Shown: positions 16,570-24,805, counted from the stretch's first letter. The stretch is 64,000 bases of DNA from JBLMYQ01 sp050260055 (GCA_050260055.1 JBLNBO010000005.1:62001-126000), one strand, 5' to 3'. A program made the numbers and translations. Notes: generated from the sequence alone by a model not told the origin.

Positions 16570-18019
16570 ACTGAAGCCCGTTATAAACTGCACTAAGCAA
16601 AACCTTGTTAGGATCTTGGCTTAATTCCCATAACATTGCACCACCAAGGCCTTTTGTTTTTACATAACCGGTTTTTGCCCCAATTGATTGCTGGTCATCA
16701 TAACTTATAAATGTTGAGCCATTGAACAGCCAAGGCACTTGTGATTGAGAGTGGTAGTAACGTATGTAACCTGATGCGTTTATATAGTTTGCGGCAATGT
16801 TCGAATAGCTTACGGCAGAACCTCCAGAGAACCTCTGATATAAACCATTGTTCGCGTTGATTGCAGAGTTATACTTGTATCCATAGAAAGGAATGCCTAT
16901 TACAATCTTAGTCACCGGAACACCGGCCTTTAGCCATGAATATACAGCAGAATCAACGCTCCACTTGTACTGCGCAGAAGTATCGGTATTATTATATAAA
17001 GGAGAATTAAAATCTGTATATGTATCCCATGTTCCATGTATATCGTATGTCATTATGTTAGCAAAATCCAAGTATTGATAGAGCTTTGCCATTTCTGTGT
17101 TATTGATATAATACTGGCTTGCTCCTCCTGCAATTGTCAGAAGATATGTTCTTCCATCAATAGCGCCTTGGAAATCAAGCTTTTGGCGTATTTTGGCTAG
17201 GAGAAGTGTAAAGTTCTGTTTATCTTCAGGTCTGGAGACATTAGTTGAAAGTCCTCCTGCTACTGGATATTCCCAATCTATGTCTATGCCATCAAACCCA
17301 TTTGTCTTTATAAATTGGACACAACTGTCTGCAAATGTAGTGCGGGAGCTGTCTGATAAAGCGGCATCAGAAAACTTTCCTGACCAGGACCATCCCCCGA
17401 CAGATATAAGTGTCTTAATATGAGGATGTTGTATTTTTAATGATTTTAGTTTTTCAAAATTTGAGGGATCTATACTTGAGTCGCCAATTACAATTTTTAG
17501 GTCGCTTCCTATATTGGCAAATGCATAATTGATATGTGTCAATTTATCTGCATCAATCTTATCAGGGGTAAAGCCGCTGTATCCAGCCCAGCCTGCATAG
17601 TATCCCACGATTTTACGGGTTGAAGCTGGGGGCTGAACTGGCTTGGTTGTTGTCACAGTCAATATGTTGCTTGATGCTGAAAAGTTTCCTGCTCCATCCC
17701 TGGCTTTGATGTAAAAAGTATAGGATGTGCCAGCAGTAAGCCCGGTTACTTTATATGATGCTGTTAATGATGATGCCAAGTAAGAAGAGTTTTTGTAAAT
17801 ATAATACGAGGTAACCTTGATGTTATCAGTAGAAAGATTCCAAGTCAAATCTACAGCATTATCGGTTATTATACTTGATGTAAGACCAGAAGGCGCTGTC
17901 GGCGGAATTCTATCTCTTAAGGGCTTTGCGGCAATGGAGTTAAAGCTGAAAAAGGGGATTAAGAAAAGAAATAATGCAATAAATAAGAAAGTAAAGTGTC
18001 TTTTTGCCAAAAGAATCAT
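16568..18019 (-). CDS. Secreted GH18 chitinase with fibronectin type III domain
   Basis: A 483-residue exported protein. Residues 1-31 are a signal peptide ending near SIAAKP; residues 38-128 are a fibronectin type III domain (PTAPSGLTSS ... YTFYIKARDGAGNFS); residues 135-483 are a GH18 barrel starting KIVGYYAGWAGYSGF. The catalytic DxxDxDxE motif is present as DGIDIDWEYP near residue 243, with the acid/base glutamate intact, and MTYDIHGTW and the C-terminal GGAMLWELSQD substrate-binding motifs follow. It should hydrolyse beta-1,4 GlcNAc bonds in chitin or a related polymer. There is no dockerin or chitin-binding module. It stands alone, divergent from nothing and convergent with the protease gene. 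Confidence 0.92.
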   Translation of the reverse strand: MILLAKRHFTFLFIALFLFLIPFFSFNSIAAKPLRDRIPPTAPSGLTSSIITDNAVDLTWNLSTDNIKVTSYYIYKNSSYLASSLTASYKVTGLTAGTSYTFYIKARDGAGNFSASSNILTVTTTKPVQPPASTRKIVGYYAGWAGYSGFTPDKIDADKLTHINYAFANIGSDLKIVIGDSSIDPSNFEKLKSLKIQHPHIKTLISVGGWSWSGKFSDAALSDSSRTTFADSCVQFIKTNGFDGIDIDWEYPVAGGLSTNVSRPEDKQNFTLLLAKIRQKLDFQGAIDGRTYLLTIAGGASQYYINNTEMAKLYQYLDFANIMTYDIHGTWDTYTDFNSPLYNNTDTSAQYKWSVDSAVYSWLKAGVPVTKIVIGIPFYGYKYNSAINANNGLYQRFSGGSAVSYSNIAANYINASGYIRYYHSQSQVPWLFNGSTFISYDDQQSIGAKTGYVKTKGLGGAMLWELSQDPNKVLLSAVYNGLQ

Positions 18020-18124
18020 CTCCTAAAATTTAATAAAAAATAATTGGGTTATTAGTGGTTGAAACAGGCACTAATAAAGAAATGGCTATACTCTAATATT
18101 ACCAACGTAAACATATTATGTCAA

Positions 18125-18160
18125 CCATATAAAATGAGTAAATAGACTCATTTTATATGG
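18125..18160. repeat. Perfect 15-bp inverted repeat
   Basis: CCATATAAAATGAGT and ACTCATTTTATATGG flank the six-base loop AAATAG. It lies about 110 bp upstream of the chitinase start, in the gap before the EamA terminator, and has no T-run. It could be an operator or the stem of a short RNA. Confidence 0.5.
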
Positions 18161-18187
18161 GACCAGGCAGCTAAATTAATAAGCCGA

Positions 18188-18229
18188 AATAAGAGAAGAA
18201 GGTATCTAGAGATACCTTCTTCTCTTATT
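18188..18229. terminator. Long hairpin terminator of the EamA transporter gene
   Basis: AATAAGAGAAGAAGGTATCT and its exact complement form a 20-bp palindrome separated by two bases, nine bases after the stop codon of the minus-strand gene at 18238. Confidence 0.65.
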
Positions 18230-18237
18230 AATATTTC

Positions 18238-19191
18238 TTAATTTTCAACGGTATATTCTTTGTATCCAATGAAAATGCCAACTAGAACAAGAAACGACCC
18301 AATTATGGCATACCATCCCAAACTTTCTCCGAGAAAAACAACTGCAATACCTGCTGCAATCACAGGCTCAAGGTAAGACCAAGATGCCAGCTTCTGATTA
18401 GGCAGGAGTTTGGTGGCTTTTAGATATAAAACGCTATAAGCGTTATATGTTATAGCTGTGATTATCATGCATACTATCTGAACTCCATTAACCATTATCC
18501 ACCAGTGGTAATAGGTGAGTATTGCAGGCCCGATTATTAGGGCCAGAAGCTGCCCTGTAAATAGAAATTTAAGAGGGGGTATTTCCTTTTCCGTTTTCTT
18601 TACTCTAATTGTATATGTCACCATTATGCATATACTTAATCCTATGAAGAAAATCCCGAATGTATTAAGAGAAGACAAACCAAGACTAAAATTTCCTTCT
18701 GTTGCTACCAGAACTGCTCCCGAAAAAGCCAACAGAAGTCCTATGATTTTTGCAGGACTAAATGAGGTGTCTTCCTTCTTAATAAATAACCGGCATGCCA
18801 AAAAGATAAAAATGGGGTATAAGTAGTATAAAATGATTGTTTGGCTTACCGGCATGACCCAAAGGGCTGTGTCATAGCAAATTGCTATTAAAATATAACC
18901 CGTAAGAGCAATAAAAATTAGGTTTGCTATATCAATTTCTTGTTCTTTTTTGGGTGACTTCTTCCTATCTTTATTCAGTTTCAAATTGATACCGACAGTT
19001 ATTACGAATCCTATTGCAGCACAGTAAGTATTGAGCTGAATTGGATTCATGCTTTCAAGAAGCCATTTGCCTATGCACATGGTAGCACCGGCAAGAATAA
19101 ATGACAGTACTAGATAGATGTATCCTGGGTTTTTATGGATGCAATCAATAAACTTCCTGAGTTTTCTATTATCTTTATAATCCACTGCCAT
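18238..19191 (-). CDS. EamA-family (DMT superfamily) transporter
   Basis: About 317 residues with ten predicted hydrophobic helices in two EamA repeats (roughly residues 15-155 and 165-310), the layout of drug/metabolite transporters that move amino acids, sugars-phosphate or other small solutes across the cytoplasmic membrane. SYLEPVIAAGIAVVFLGESLG in the second half is the family signature. The start is uncertain: a TATAAT at 19210-19215 on this strand would start the mRNA close to the most upstream ATG (19203), so I take the next ATG; a GTG two codons further in has the best spacing from AAAGGCGG. Substrate unknown. Confidence 0.75.
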   Translation of the reverse strand: MAVDYKDNRKLRKFIDCIHKNPGYIYLVLSFILAGATMCIGKWLLESMNPIQLNTYCAAIGFVITVGINLKLNKDRKKSPKKEQEIDIANLIFIALTGYILIAICYDTALWVMPVSQTIILYYLYPIFIFLACRLFIKKEDTSFSPAKIIGLLLAFSGAVLVATEGNFSLGLSSLNTFGIFFIGLSICIMVTYTIRVKKTEKEIPPLKFLFTGQLLALIIGPAILTYYHWWIMVNGVQIVCMIITAITYNAYSVLYLKATKLLPNQKLASWSYLEPVIAAGIAVVFLGESLGWYAIIGSFLVLVGIFIGYKEYTVEN

Positions 19192-19362
19192 TCCGCCTTT
19201 CATATAATAATTATATCTTAGGGGTATCCATATTATCTAGCACAAAAGCGCTGTATCGAAAAAGTATTTATTGCAAAATTATACCATGAAGAAAGAAATC
19301 CAGTCAATCTGAAGCAAACAGAGTATTCGGCAATTCTTTGCGGAATAAAGAGTCTTTGCCCC

Positions 19363-19392
19363 TTTACACTTATTATTCAAACAACATATAAG
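19363..19392 (+). promoter_or_regulatory. Decayed copy of the hypC promoter
   Basis: TTTACA (19363-19368), 18 bp, TATAAG (19387-19392) aligns base for base with the intact hypC promoter at 20725-20754, where the -10 reads TATAAT. The downstream leader AAACAAAAACGGAGAAAA is also shared. Confidence 0.5.
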
Positions 19393-19415
19393 CAAAACAA
19401 AAACGGAGAAAAATA

Positions 19416-19586
19416 ATGTGCGTTGCTGTTCCCGGAAAAGTTATTTCTAAAACTGAAGCGGTAGAGATAATAAGCTTGTATGAGGAGATAAAGGATGTGT
19501 TATGGACTTCAGCAAAAACTTATAGAATCCATAGAAAAATACGCAAAGAAACTCTCAAAGAAAATTTCGATAATGGAGGTTTGCGG
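19416..19586 (+). pseudogene. Remnant of a second hypC-hypD pair
   Basis: The frame starts MCVAVPGKVISKTE, identical to the intact HypC, then jumps directly to VEIISLYEEIKDV, which matches the HypC C-terminus (SEIIQLFEEMKDA); about 46 internal codons are missing. Immediately after, an ATG at 19502 begins MDFSKNL and stops at TAG (19523); reading one base back from 19522 gives IESIEKYAKKLSKK then ISIMEVCG, the HypD N-terminus. So hypC' carries an internal in-frame deletion and hypD' a one-base deletion, and hypD' is truncated after the first conserved cysteine motif. The HypD' sequence differs clearly from the intact HypD 1.5 kb downstream, so this is an old, diverged copy. The hypC' frame reads on to 19616 out of frame through hypD'. 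Confidence 0.8.
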
Positions 19587-19713
19587 AATAAAATTGAAAA
19601 TAAAACAAAAATGTGATAAAGTTATCGGTAAATGAATTTCAATAACCATTAATTTTCTTTCTATTAAAAGAATTTAGTTTAATCTTACTTAAAAAGGAGG
19701 TTAACCAGAGAGG

Positions 19714-19733
19714 AATATTCAAAATTGAATATT
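19714..19733. repeat. Short inverted repeat
   Basis: AATATTCAA / TTGAATATT around two bases, lying within a larger AACC...GGTT symmetry, 56 bp upstream of the membrane orphan. Possible operator or leader hairpin. Confidence 0.35.
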
Positions 19734-19789
19734 GGGTTAAGCATTAATAGATGTTATTAAAAACAGAAGTTGAAAGGGGAGAAGTATTG

Positions 19790-20206
19790 ATGTATTGGAA
19801 AAGTTATTTATCTGAGTTAATACAAGCATTCTCAAGTCCACCCGATACTCAAACTGCAATAATCTGGGCAGGAATGGCTCTAGTATTAATAATATTTGGA
19901 ATTATTGGAGCTTATGTTATATTCAGATTCTTCAGGTTTATATGTAAAGCAATATTCGGGGACGAGATTATTGCAGCAATCGCTGGCATTGGGATTACAG
20001 GGGGCATTGTGTATTTCCTTTGGCCGGTCCTTATTGGGTTTGGATTTATGGCTCTGTGTCTTGGAGTAGCGATAACTGCGCTTATGTGGGTCATGGAGGT
20101 TTCCGGCGGAAGCAGTGGAAGTGGTAGCTATAGCCAAAGCAGCAGGACCAGTACAGAGAGGGAACACTTTACAGATTTCTTTGAGATAATAAGGAAAATG
20201 GAATAA
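19790..20206 (+). CDS. Membrane protein of unknown function
   Basis: About 138 residues. I do not recognise a family. Two or three hydrophobic helices span about residues 24-50 and 62-95, including a glycine-rich stretch (IAGIGITGGIVYFLW). The C-terminal 45 residues are hydrophilic and serine/glycine rich (GGSSGSGSYSQSSRTS) and end in an acidic/basic tail. The start is the ATG at 19790, five bases after AGGGGAGAAG; the frame continues upstream without a better site. It lies alone between the hyp pseudogene and a convergent orphan. Confidence 0.6.
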   Translation: MYWKSYLSELIQAFSSPPDTQTAIIWAGMALVLIIFGIIGAYVIFRFFRFICKAIFGDEIIAAIAGIGITGGIVYFLWPVLIGFGFMALCLGVAITALMWVMEVSGGSSGSGSYSQSSRTSTEREHFTDFFEIIRKME

Positions 20207-20223
20207 GATTTCCTAAAATTTAT

Positions 20224-20256
20224 AACAGAGACCCCGAATAATTCGGGGTCTCTGTT
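20224..20256. terminator. Bidirectional terminator between two orphan genes
   Basis: AACAGAGACCCCGAAT and ATTCGGGGTCTCTGTT form a perfect 16-bp stem around one base, between convergent stops at 20206 and 20259. Confidence 0.8.
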
Positions 20257-20258
20257 GA

Positions 20259-20576
20259 TTAGTACCTGGGAATTTGGAATGGGGTGTATGGATCAAATGT
20301 GCAATACCATTTCGTCCCTGAGCGATTAAAAACTCTTCCATCGGCTCTGATGTTTCCAACAGGTTCCCATCCATATCTTTTAATCTCGAATTCACTGCCG
20401 TTTGGTACAAATGAAGCAATACGTGTTTCACTCGAATTTCTCAGATCAAAGCATCTATCACTTAGATTGTACCTTAAAAACCCTCGTTTTCCATTGCTGT
20501 CAATGATGTAGAGTCCTTCTCCTTGATCCCATATTTGACCGATCATAAATTCCATATTAGGTGTCCAGATATTCAT
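20259..20576 (-). CDS. Small hypothetical protein
   Basis: A 105-residue soluble protein, rich in aromatic and glycine residues, with no signal peptide or membrane segment. It appears to be all-beta: a first half (GQIWDQGEGLYIIDSNGKRGFLRYN) and a second half (VGNIRADGRVFNRSGTKW) share G-x-I/V-x(4)-G-R-V/G-F turns, which recalls short beta-repeat proteins, but I cannot assign a family. AAGGTGG precedes the ATG ending at 20576; the frame opens three codons earlier with GTG. Its promoter would lie in the gap shared with hypC. Function unknown. Confidence 0.6.
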   Translation of the reverse strand: MNIWTPNMEFMIGQIWDQGEGLYIIDSNGKRGFLRYNLSDRCFDLRNSSETRIASFVPNGSEFEIKRYGWEPVGNIRADGRVFNRSGTKWYCTFDPYTPFQIPRY

Positions 20577-20724
20577 GTTTCCCACCTTAAATCACTTCTT
20601 TCAAATATGAATTGAAGTTTTTATAATAAATAGCGCAAGGGCTATTGAAAAATGAAATTATACTGTATATATTATCACTTTTAATTATATGGGTCAATTT
20701 AATTAAATCGGTGGACAGTTACTA

Positions 20725-20754
20725 TTTACACTTCTCATACAAACAATATATAAT
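20725..20754 (+). promoter_or_regulatory. hypCDE promoter
   Basis: TTTACA (20725-20730), an 18-bp spacer and TATAAT (20749-20754), 24 bp before the hypC ATG. A diverged copy of the same region precedes the hypC pseudogene. Confidence 0.6.
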
Positions 20755-20777
20755 CTAAACAAAAACGGAGAAAAGCT

Positions 20778-20996
20778 ATGTGTGTTGCAGTTCCAGGCAA
20801 GGTTATCTCAAAAACTGAAAAAATTGCTGTGCTGGATTTTATGGGGATTCATAAAGAAGTATCCATTGAACTTCTTAAGGATGTCCGTGAAGGCGACTAT
20901 CTTTTGGTCCATGCCGGCTGTGCAATCCAGAAAATTGACCAAGACCAAGCATCAGAAATAATTCAGCTGTTTGAGGAGATGAAAGATGCTTTTTAA
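20778..20996 (+). CDS. hypC: Hydrogenase maturation chaperone HypC
   Basis: A 72-residue HypC/HupF protein with the essential N-terminal MCVAVPGKV; Cys2 binds the iron of the Fe(CN)2CO group of [NiFe]-hydrogenase while HypD assembles it and HypC delivers it to the large subunit. LVHAGCAIQKID is the second conserved segment. The 3' end overlaps hypD by 11 bp, indicating translational coupling. GGAG lies seven bases before the ATG. The hydrogenase structural genes and hypA, B and F are not in the window. Confidence 0.95.
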   Translation: MCVAVPGKVISKTEKIAVLDFMGIHKEVSIELLKDVREGDYLLVHAGCAIQKIDQDQASEIIQLFEEMKDAF

Positions 20997-22074
20997 GAGA
21001 GATCCACAGATTGAAAAAAGATATATTGATTTAATTGAGAAATCAGCAGCCAAGCTTAAAAATAATGTTTCTCTAATGGAAGTTTGCGGAACCCACACTA
21101 TGAGTATATATAGGTATGGAATCAAGGCCATGCTTCCTAAGAGTATAAAACTTATTTCAGGGCCGGGGTGTCCTGTATGTGTAACTCCGGCAGAATACAT
21201 TGACCAAGCCGTAAAGATTGCGAAGGAAAAAGATACAATCATTTGTACGTTTGGTGATATGCTCAGGGTCCCCGGAACAGATGAGTCGCTCGAGGATGCA
21301 AGAATACAAGGAGCAGAAATTAAGGTTGTTTATTCGCCCCTTGATTGTCTGAATATTGCAAATAACAATCCGCAAAAGAGGATTGTTTTTCTTGCAGTTG
21401 GGTTTGAAACTACAGCACCAGTTATTGGGCTTGCAGTAAAAAATGCAAAAAATAAACATTTAGAAAACTTCTATATTTTATCGGGGTTAAAACTGCTTTT
21501 TCCGGCACTAAAAGAATTACTTGATTCTAATGAAATAAGGATTAACGGACTTATATGCCCAGGACATGTGACTGCAGTTACCGGGCAGGAGAGATATAAT
21601 TTTATTACTGAAGAATATAAAATTCCATGTGTTATCGCAGGTTTTGAATCTGCAGAAATCCTTGCGTCAATAAATATGCTTGTTAAACAGATTTCTTTGG
21701 GAAAAGCAAAGATTGAAAACGCATATAAGCGTGCAGGTACGGAAAATGGTAATCCGCAGGCAGTTCAAGTTATTGATGAAGTTTTTCAACTTTGTGATGA
21801 TAGCTGGAGAGGCTTTGGATTTATAAGAAATTCAGGATTGGAGCTGTCTGAAGAATATAGCAGATTTGATATTAGAAAAGCAATGGGACTAGGGATGCCG
21901 GAATGGAAGGAAACAGGATTATGCAAATGCGGTGAGGTTATTAAAGGGTTGATAGAACCGGTTGAGTGTCAATTGTTTGGGAAGGTTTGTACACCGGAAA
22001 AGCCAAAGGGACCATGCATGGTTTCAGGAGAAGGGAGCTGCGCGGCGTATTTTAAATTTAAAGTTGACAGTTAA
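20986..22074 (+). CDS. hypD: Hydrogenase expression/formation protein HypD
   Basis: A 362-residue iron-sulfur scaffold on which the Fe(CN)2CO group is built with HypC and HypE. Conserved motifs: MEVCGTHTMSIYRYGI near residue 30, SGPGCPVCVTP near 60, FAxxGFETTAP near 140, CPGHVTAVTG near 190 and a C-terminal cysteine cluster (CKCGEVIKG, CTPEKPKGPCMVSGEGSCAAYF) carrying the [4Fe-4S] site. The final residues KVDS and the stop codon are encoded by a copy of a dispersed repeat (TAAAGTTGACAGTTAA), so the natural C-terminus has been replaced or extended there. The next gene, hypE, is separated by a 396-bp element. Confidence 0.95.
   Translation: MLFKRDPQIEKRYIDLIEKSAAKLKNNVSLMEVCGTHTMSIYRYGIKAMLPKSIKLISGPGCPVCVTPAEYIDQAVKIAKEKDTIICTFGDMLRVPGTDESLEDARIQGAEIKVVYSPLDCLNIANNNPQKRIVFLAVGFETTAPVIGLAVKNAKNKHLENFYILSGLKLLFPALKELLDSNEIRINGLICPGHVTAVTGQERYNFITEEYKIPCVIAGFESAEILASINMLVKQISLGKAKIENAYKRAGTENGNPQAVQVIDEVFQLCDDSWRGFGFIRNSGLELSEEYSRFDIRKAMGLGMPEWKETGLCKCGEVIKGLIEPVECQLFGKVCTPEKPKGPCMVSGEGSCAAYFKFKVDS
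22059..22074 (+). repeat. Dispersed repeat copy encoding the HypD C-terminus
   Basis: TAAAGTTGACAGTTAA here supplies the last four codons (K-V-D-S) and stop of hypD. The same 16 bases occur at 9769-9784, right at the dapF stop. Confidence 0.6.
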
Positions 22075-22110
22075 CTCTCATTTTATATTTCTTCCATTAA
22101 GAAAATACAA

Positions 22111-22506
22111 AGAAGTGTCTTTGGAGATTTCTTTGCCGCTTTTGGCCGACCAAAATCGGCGGAAAAGTCGCCGCTCACATGCCGCGGAGGCTGCCCGGGT
22201 TCACTGAAAAAACTTTCCCGAGTTTTTTCTAAACAGTTACACAAGCGAGCTAAAGGGTTTAAGGTTTTAGCATCCATTTGAACGGACAAGCTTAGAGACT
22301 CTATTCCGCAGATGCAGACTGAAGCGTGAAACTTTGCACGATGCAAAGTTTAATGTCCTTGAGCATGGATGCGAATCAGGACATGGTAGCGGAAGGCAAA
22401 GCAAGGAATTAGAATCTCTTGCTGGGAAGTGGGGATGCAGAGGAGGAGATTACAAAAGAGGAACCTTAGGTGCCTCTTTTGAGAAGAAAGCTCCAAAGAC
22501 ACTTCT
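22111..22506. mobile_element. 396-bp MITE-like structured element with 23-bp terminal inverted repeats
   Basis: AGAAGTGTCTTTGGAG followed by aTTTCTT at 22111-22133 is matched by its complement at 22484-22506 with one mismatch. The interior is visibly richer in G+C than the flanks and has no convincing ORF. It contains several strong hairpins: GCCGcTTTTGG/CCAAAAtCGGC (22135-22160), AAAAAACT/AGTTTTTT (22207-22228), AAACTTTGCA-cga-TGCAAAGTTT (22329-22351) and AAAAGAGG/CCTCTTTT (about 22454-22480). Two longer pairings, GCATCCAT (22270-22277) with ATGGATGC (22365-22372) and AGAGACTCTATTCC (22294-22307) with GGAATTAGAATCTCT (22405-22419), interleave as a pseudoknot would. It separates hypD from hypE. 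A non-autonomous transposable repeat is my first reading; a structured RNA is the alternative. Confidence 0.6.
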
Positions 22507-22568
22507 AAGGAATACATAAGTGAAATCCCCAAATTCACCAATAAGAAAATCATTAAAAGGAGAAAAAA

Positions 22569-23579
22569 ATGATAGATAGAATATCCTTAAGTCATGGAAG
22601 TGGCGGAGGAAAGACCAGAAACCTGGTTGAAACCATCTTTCAAAAGCATTTTTCCAATCCAATTCTAGATAGAATGGATGATTCTGCAGTCATAAATATT
22701 AATAACAGACAGATTGCGTTTACAACCGATTCGTTTGTTGTGAAACCAATCTTCTTTGAAGGCGGAGACATTGGAAAGCTTGCTATCTGCGGAACTGTAA
22801 ACGATTTAGCGGTTATGGGGGCAAAGCCTTTTGCTTTAACTGCTTCATTTATTATAGAAGAGGGTTTTGAGATTGAAAAGCTGGAGAGAATAATAAAGTC
22901 AATGGCTGAAACGGCTCTTGAGGCAGAAGTTATAATAGCGGCCGGAGATACAAAAGTTGTTGATAAGGGAAGTGCTGACGGAATTTTTATTAATACATCC
23001 GGCATAGGGATAATACCTGAAGGAATTATAATAGGAGGAGCATTAGCAAAGGCCGGAGACGCTATCATACTAAGCGGTTCAATAGGTAATCATGGAGCAT
23101 CGATTGTTACCTCACGAGAAGACTTTGGATTCAAGACCTTTGTAAAAAGTGATGCAGCGCCGTTGAATAAACTTGTTGAAAGCATGCTTGCTGCCGCTCC
23201 TGAGATACATGTTATGAGAGATGCTACTAGAGGAGGTATTGCAACTGTTTTAAATGAAATAGCTATACAGTCTGGTGTGAACATAGAAATCTTAGAGGAG
23301 GCAATTCCGGTTAAGGAAGATGTCAAAGGGGTATGTGATTTACTGGGATTTGACCCATTTTACCTGGCAAATGAAGGAAGAATTGTAGCTTTTGTTAAAC
23401 AAGAAGATGCACCAAAGCTTATAAATGTTATGGGAAAACACCAATATGGAAAAGAAGCATCAATAATTGGAAGGGTAGTAGACAACACAGATGAACCTAT
23501 GGTAATATTAAAGACTGTTGGAAGTGGAAGTAGAATTTTGGATATGCTGTCGGGAGAACCGCTTCCGAGAATATGTTAA
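22569..23579 (+). CDS. hypE: Hydrogenase maturation protein HypE (carbamoyl dehydratase)
   Basis: A 336-residue member of the PurM/ThiL-like ATP-binding family. HypE dehydrates a C-terminal thiocarboxamide to thiocyanate and donates cyanide to the HypCD iron. Seen: SHGSGGGKTRNLVE at the N-terminus, MDDSAV, FTTDSFVVKP, GTVNDLAVMGA, AAGDTKVVDKG, and RDATRGGIATVLNE. The protein ends PLPRIC, the invariant terminal cysteine that carries the modification. It is 494 bp after hypD because of the inserted element. AAAAGGAG precedes the ATG. Confidence 0.95.
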   Translation: MIDRISLSHGSGGGKTRNLVETIFQKHFSNPILDRMDDSAVININNRQIAFTTDSFVVKPIFFEGGDIGKLAICGTVNDLAVMGAKPFALTASFIIEEGFEIEKLERIIKSMAETALEAEVIIAAGDTKVVDKGSADGIFINTSGIGIIPEGIIIGGALAKAGDAIILSGSIGNHGASIVTSREDFGFKTFVKSDAAPLNKLVESMLAAAPEIHVMRDATRGGIATVLNEIAIQSGVNIEILEEAIPVKEDVKGVCDLLGFDPFYLANEGRIVAFVKQEDAPKLINVMGKHQYGKEASIIGRVVDNTDEPMVILKTVGSGSRILDMLSGEPLPRIC

Positions 23580-23584
23580 CTCAA

Positions 23585-23712
23585 ACCCTCATTCTATCTT
23601 TCTCCCACAATTGGGAGAAACGAACTGTATTCCTAGAAGTGTTTTTAGATGAAAAATCCTAGAGCAATGCCTTCCGTTCCCACCTTTTGAGGAGGGAAGA
23701 CAGATAGGGGCA
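23585..23712. repeat. Hairpin-forming intergenic repeat after hypE
   Basis: CTATCTTTCTCCC near 23594 is nearly complementary to GGAAGACAGATAG near 23700. Inside are TTTCTCCC/GGGAGAAA and the word GTATTCCTAGAAGTGT (23627-23642), which closely matches one outer end of the 396-bp element (complement of 22497-22515). This looks like a related, partly decayed element. The sequence AACCCTCAT at its left end is shared with the repeat at 46401. Confidence 0.45.
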
Positions 23713-23740
23713 GAAAAGATTTATTGGAAAGGAAATAACC

Positions 23741-24805
23741 ATGTTTTCAAAACTTGAATTTGTTGAAAAAAGATATGAAGAAATAAATAAAAAGCTTAGC
23801 GACCCTGATGTAATAGCTAATCAAGATGAGTGGAGAAAACTCATGAAAGAACACTCTGAAATTGAAGACATTGTTCAGAAGTTCATAGAATATAAAAAAG
23901 TATCAAAAGATATTAAAGATGCACAAGATCTTTTGCAGGATAAAGATATGAAAGAGCTTGCCGAAATGGAACTGGCGGAAGCGCAAGAGAAAATCGGGAA
24001 GGTTGAAGAAGAGTTAAAGTTTTTGCTTCTTCCTAAAGACCCTAATGATGATAAAAATGTTATTGTGGAGATCCGGGGAGGCGCTGGTGGAGATGAGGCA
24101 GCTTTATTTGCCGGAGTTCTTTTTAGGATGTATTGCCGTTATGCAGAAGCAAACAGATGGAAGACAGAGATAATGAGCTCCAACCCTACCGGCTTAGGCG
24201 GCTTTAAAGAAGTAATCTTTATGATTGAAGGAAAAGGGGCATACAGCAAACTAAAATTCGAAAGCGGCGTTCACAGGGTTCAGAGAGTTCCTGAAACAGA
24301 AGCAAGTGGAAGGATTCATACATCAACTGTTACGGTTGCAGTACTACCTGAGGCTGAAGAGGTTGAAGTCGAAATCAATCAGAATGATTTAAGAATAGAC
24401 GTATTTAGAGCAGGAGGACCTGGGGGACAGTGCGTCAATACCACAGATTCTGCAGTTAGAATAACTCATATACCTACAGGAATAGTTGTTTCATGCCAGG
24501 ATGAAAAATCCCAGTTGAAGAATAAGGATAAGGGAATGAGGATTCTCAGAGCAAGAGTATACGAAAAGATGCTGGAAGAAGAGAATGCAAAACTTGCTCA
24601 GGAGAGAAAAAGTCAAGTTGGAACCGGGGATAGGAGTGAAAGAATAAGAACATATAATTTTCCGCAGGGAAGAATAACTGACCATAGAATTGGACTTACG
24701 CTTTACAAGCTGGATACTTTCGTTAATGGCGAAATTGATGATATGATAGATGCATTGATAACAAATGATAGAAGCGAGAGATTAAGACAGGGTTCAAATG
24801 AATAG
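23741..24805 (+). CDS. prfA: Peptide chain release factor 1
   Basis: A 354-residue class I release factor that reads UAA and UAG and triggers peptide release. The GGQ motif lies in RAGGPGGQCVNTTDSAVR near residue 228, the codon-recognition region (PETEASGRIHTSTVTVAVLPE, with PxT-type tripeptide region) just before, and HRIGLTLYKLD near the C-terminus. Length is normal. The usual partner prmC, which methylates the GGQ glutamine, is not downstream. The stop codon lies in the stem of a very long terminator. Confidence 0.95.
   Translation: MFSKLEFVEKRYEEINKKLSDPDVIANQDEWRKLMKEHSEIEDIVQKFIEYKKVSKDIKDAQDLLQDKDMKELAEMELAEAQEKIGKVEEELKFLLLPKDPNDDKNVIVEIRGGAGGDEAALFAGVLFRMYCRYAEANRWKTEIMSSNPTGLGGFKEVIFMIEGKGAYSKLKFESGVHRVQRVPETEASGRIHTSTVTVAVLPEAEEVEVEINQNDLRIDVFRAGGPGGQCVNTTDSAVRITHIPTGIVVSCQDEKSQLKNKDKGMRILRARVYEKMLEEENAKLAQERKSQVGTGDRSERIRTYNFPQGRITDHRIGLTLYKLDTFVNGEIDDMIDALITNDRSERLRQGSNE

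Noticed and set aside
22334..22519. Short frames within the 396-bp element
   Set aside because: They are glycine/serine/arginine-rich frames across the hairpins on both strands, with no ribosome sites.
22075..22568. RNase P RNA, tmRNA or another housekeeping RNA in the hypD-hypE gap
   Set aside because: The RNase P core words and the tmRNA tRNA-like ends are absent; the terminal inverted repeats favour a mobile or repeat element.
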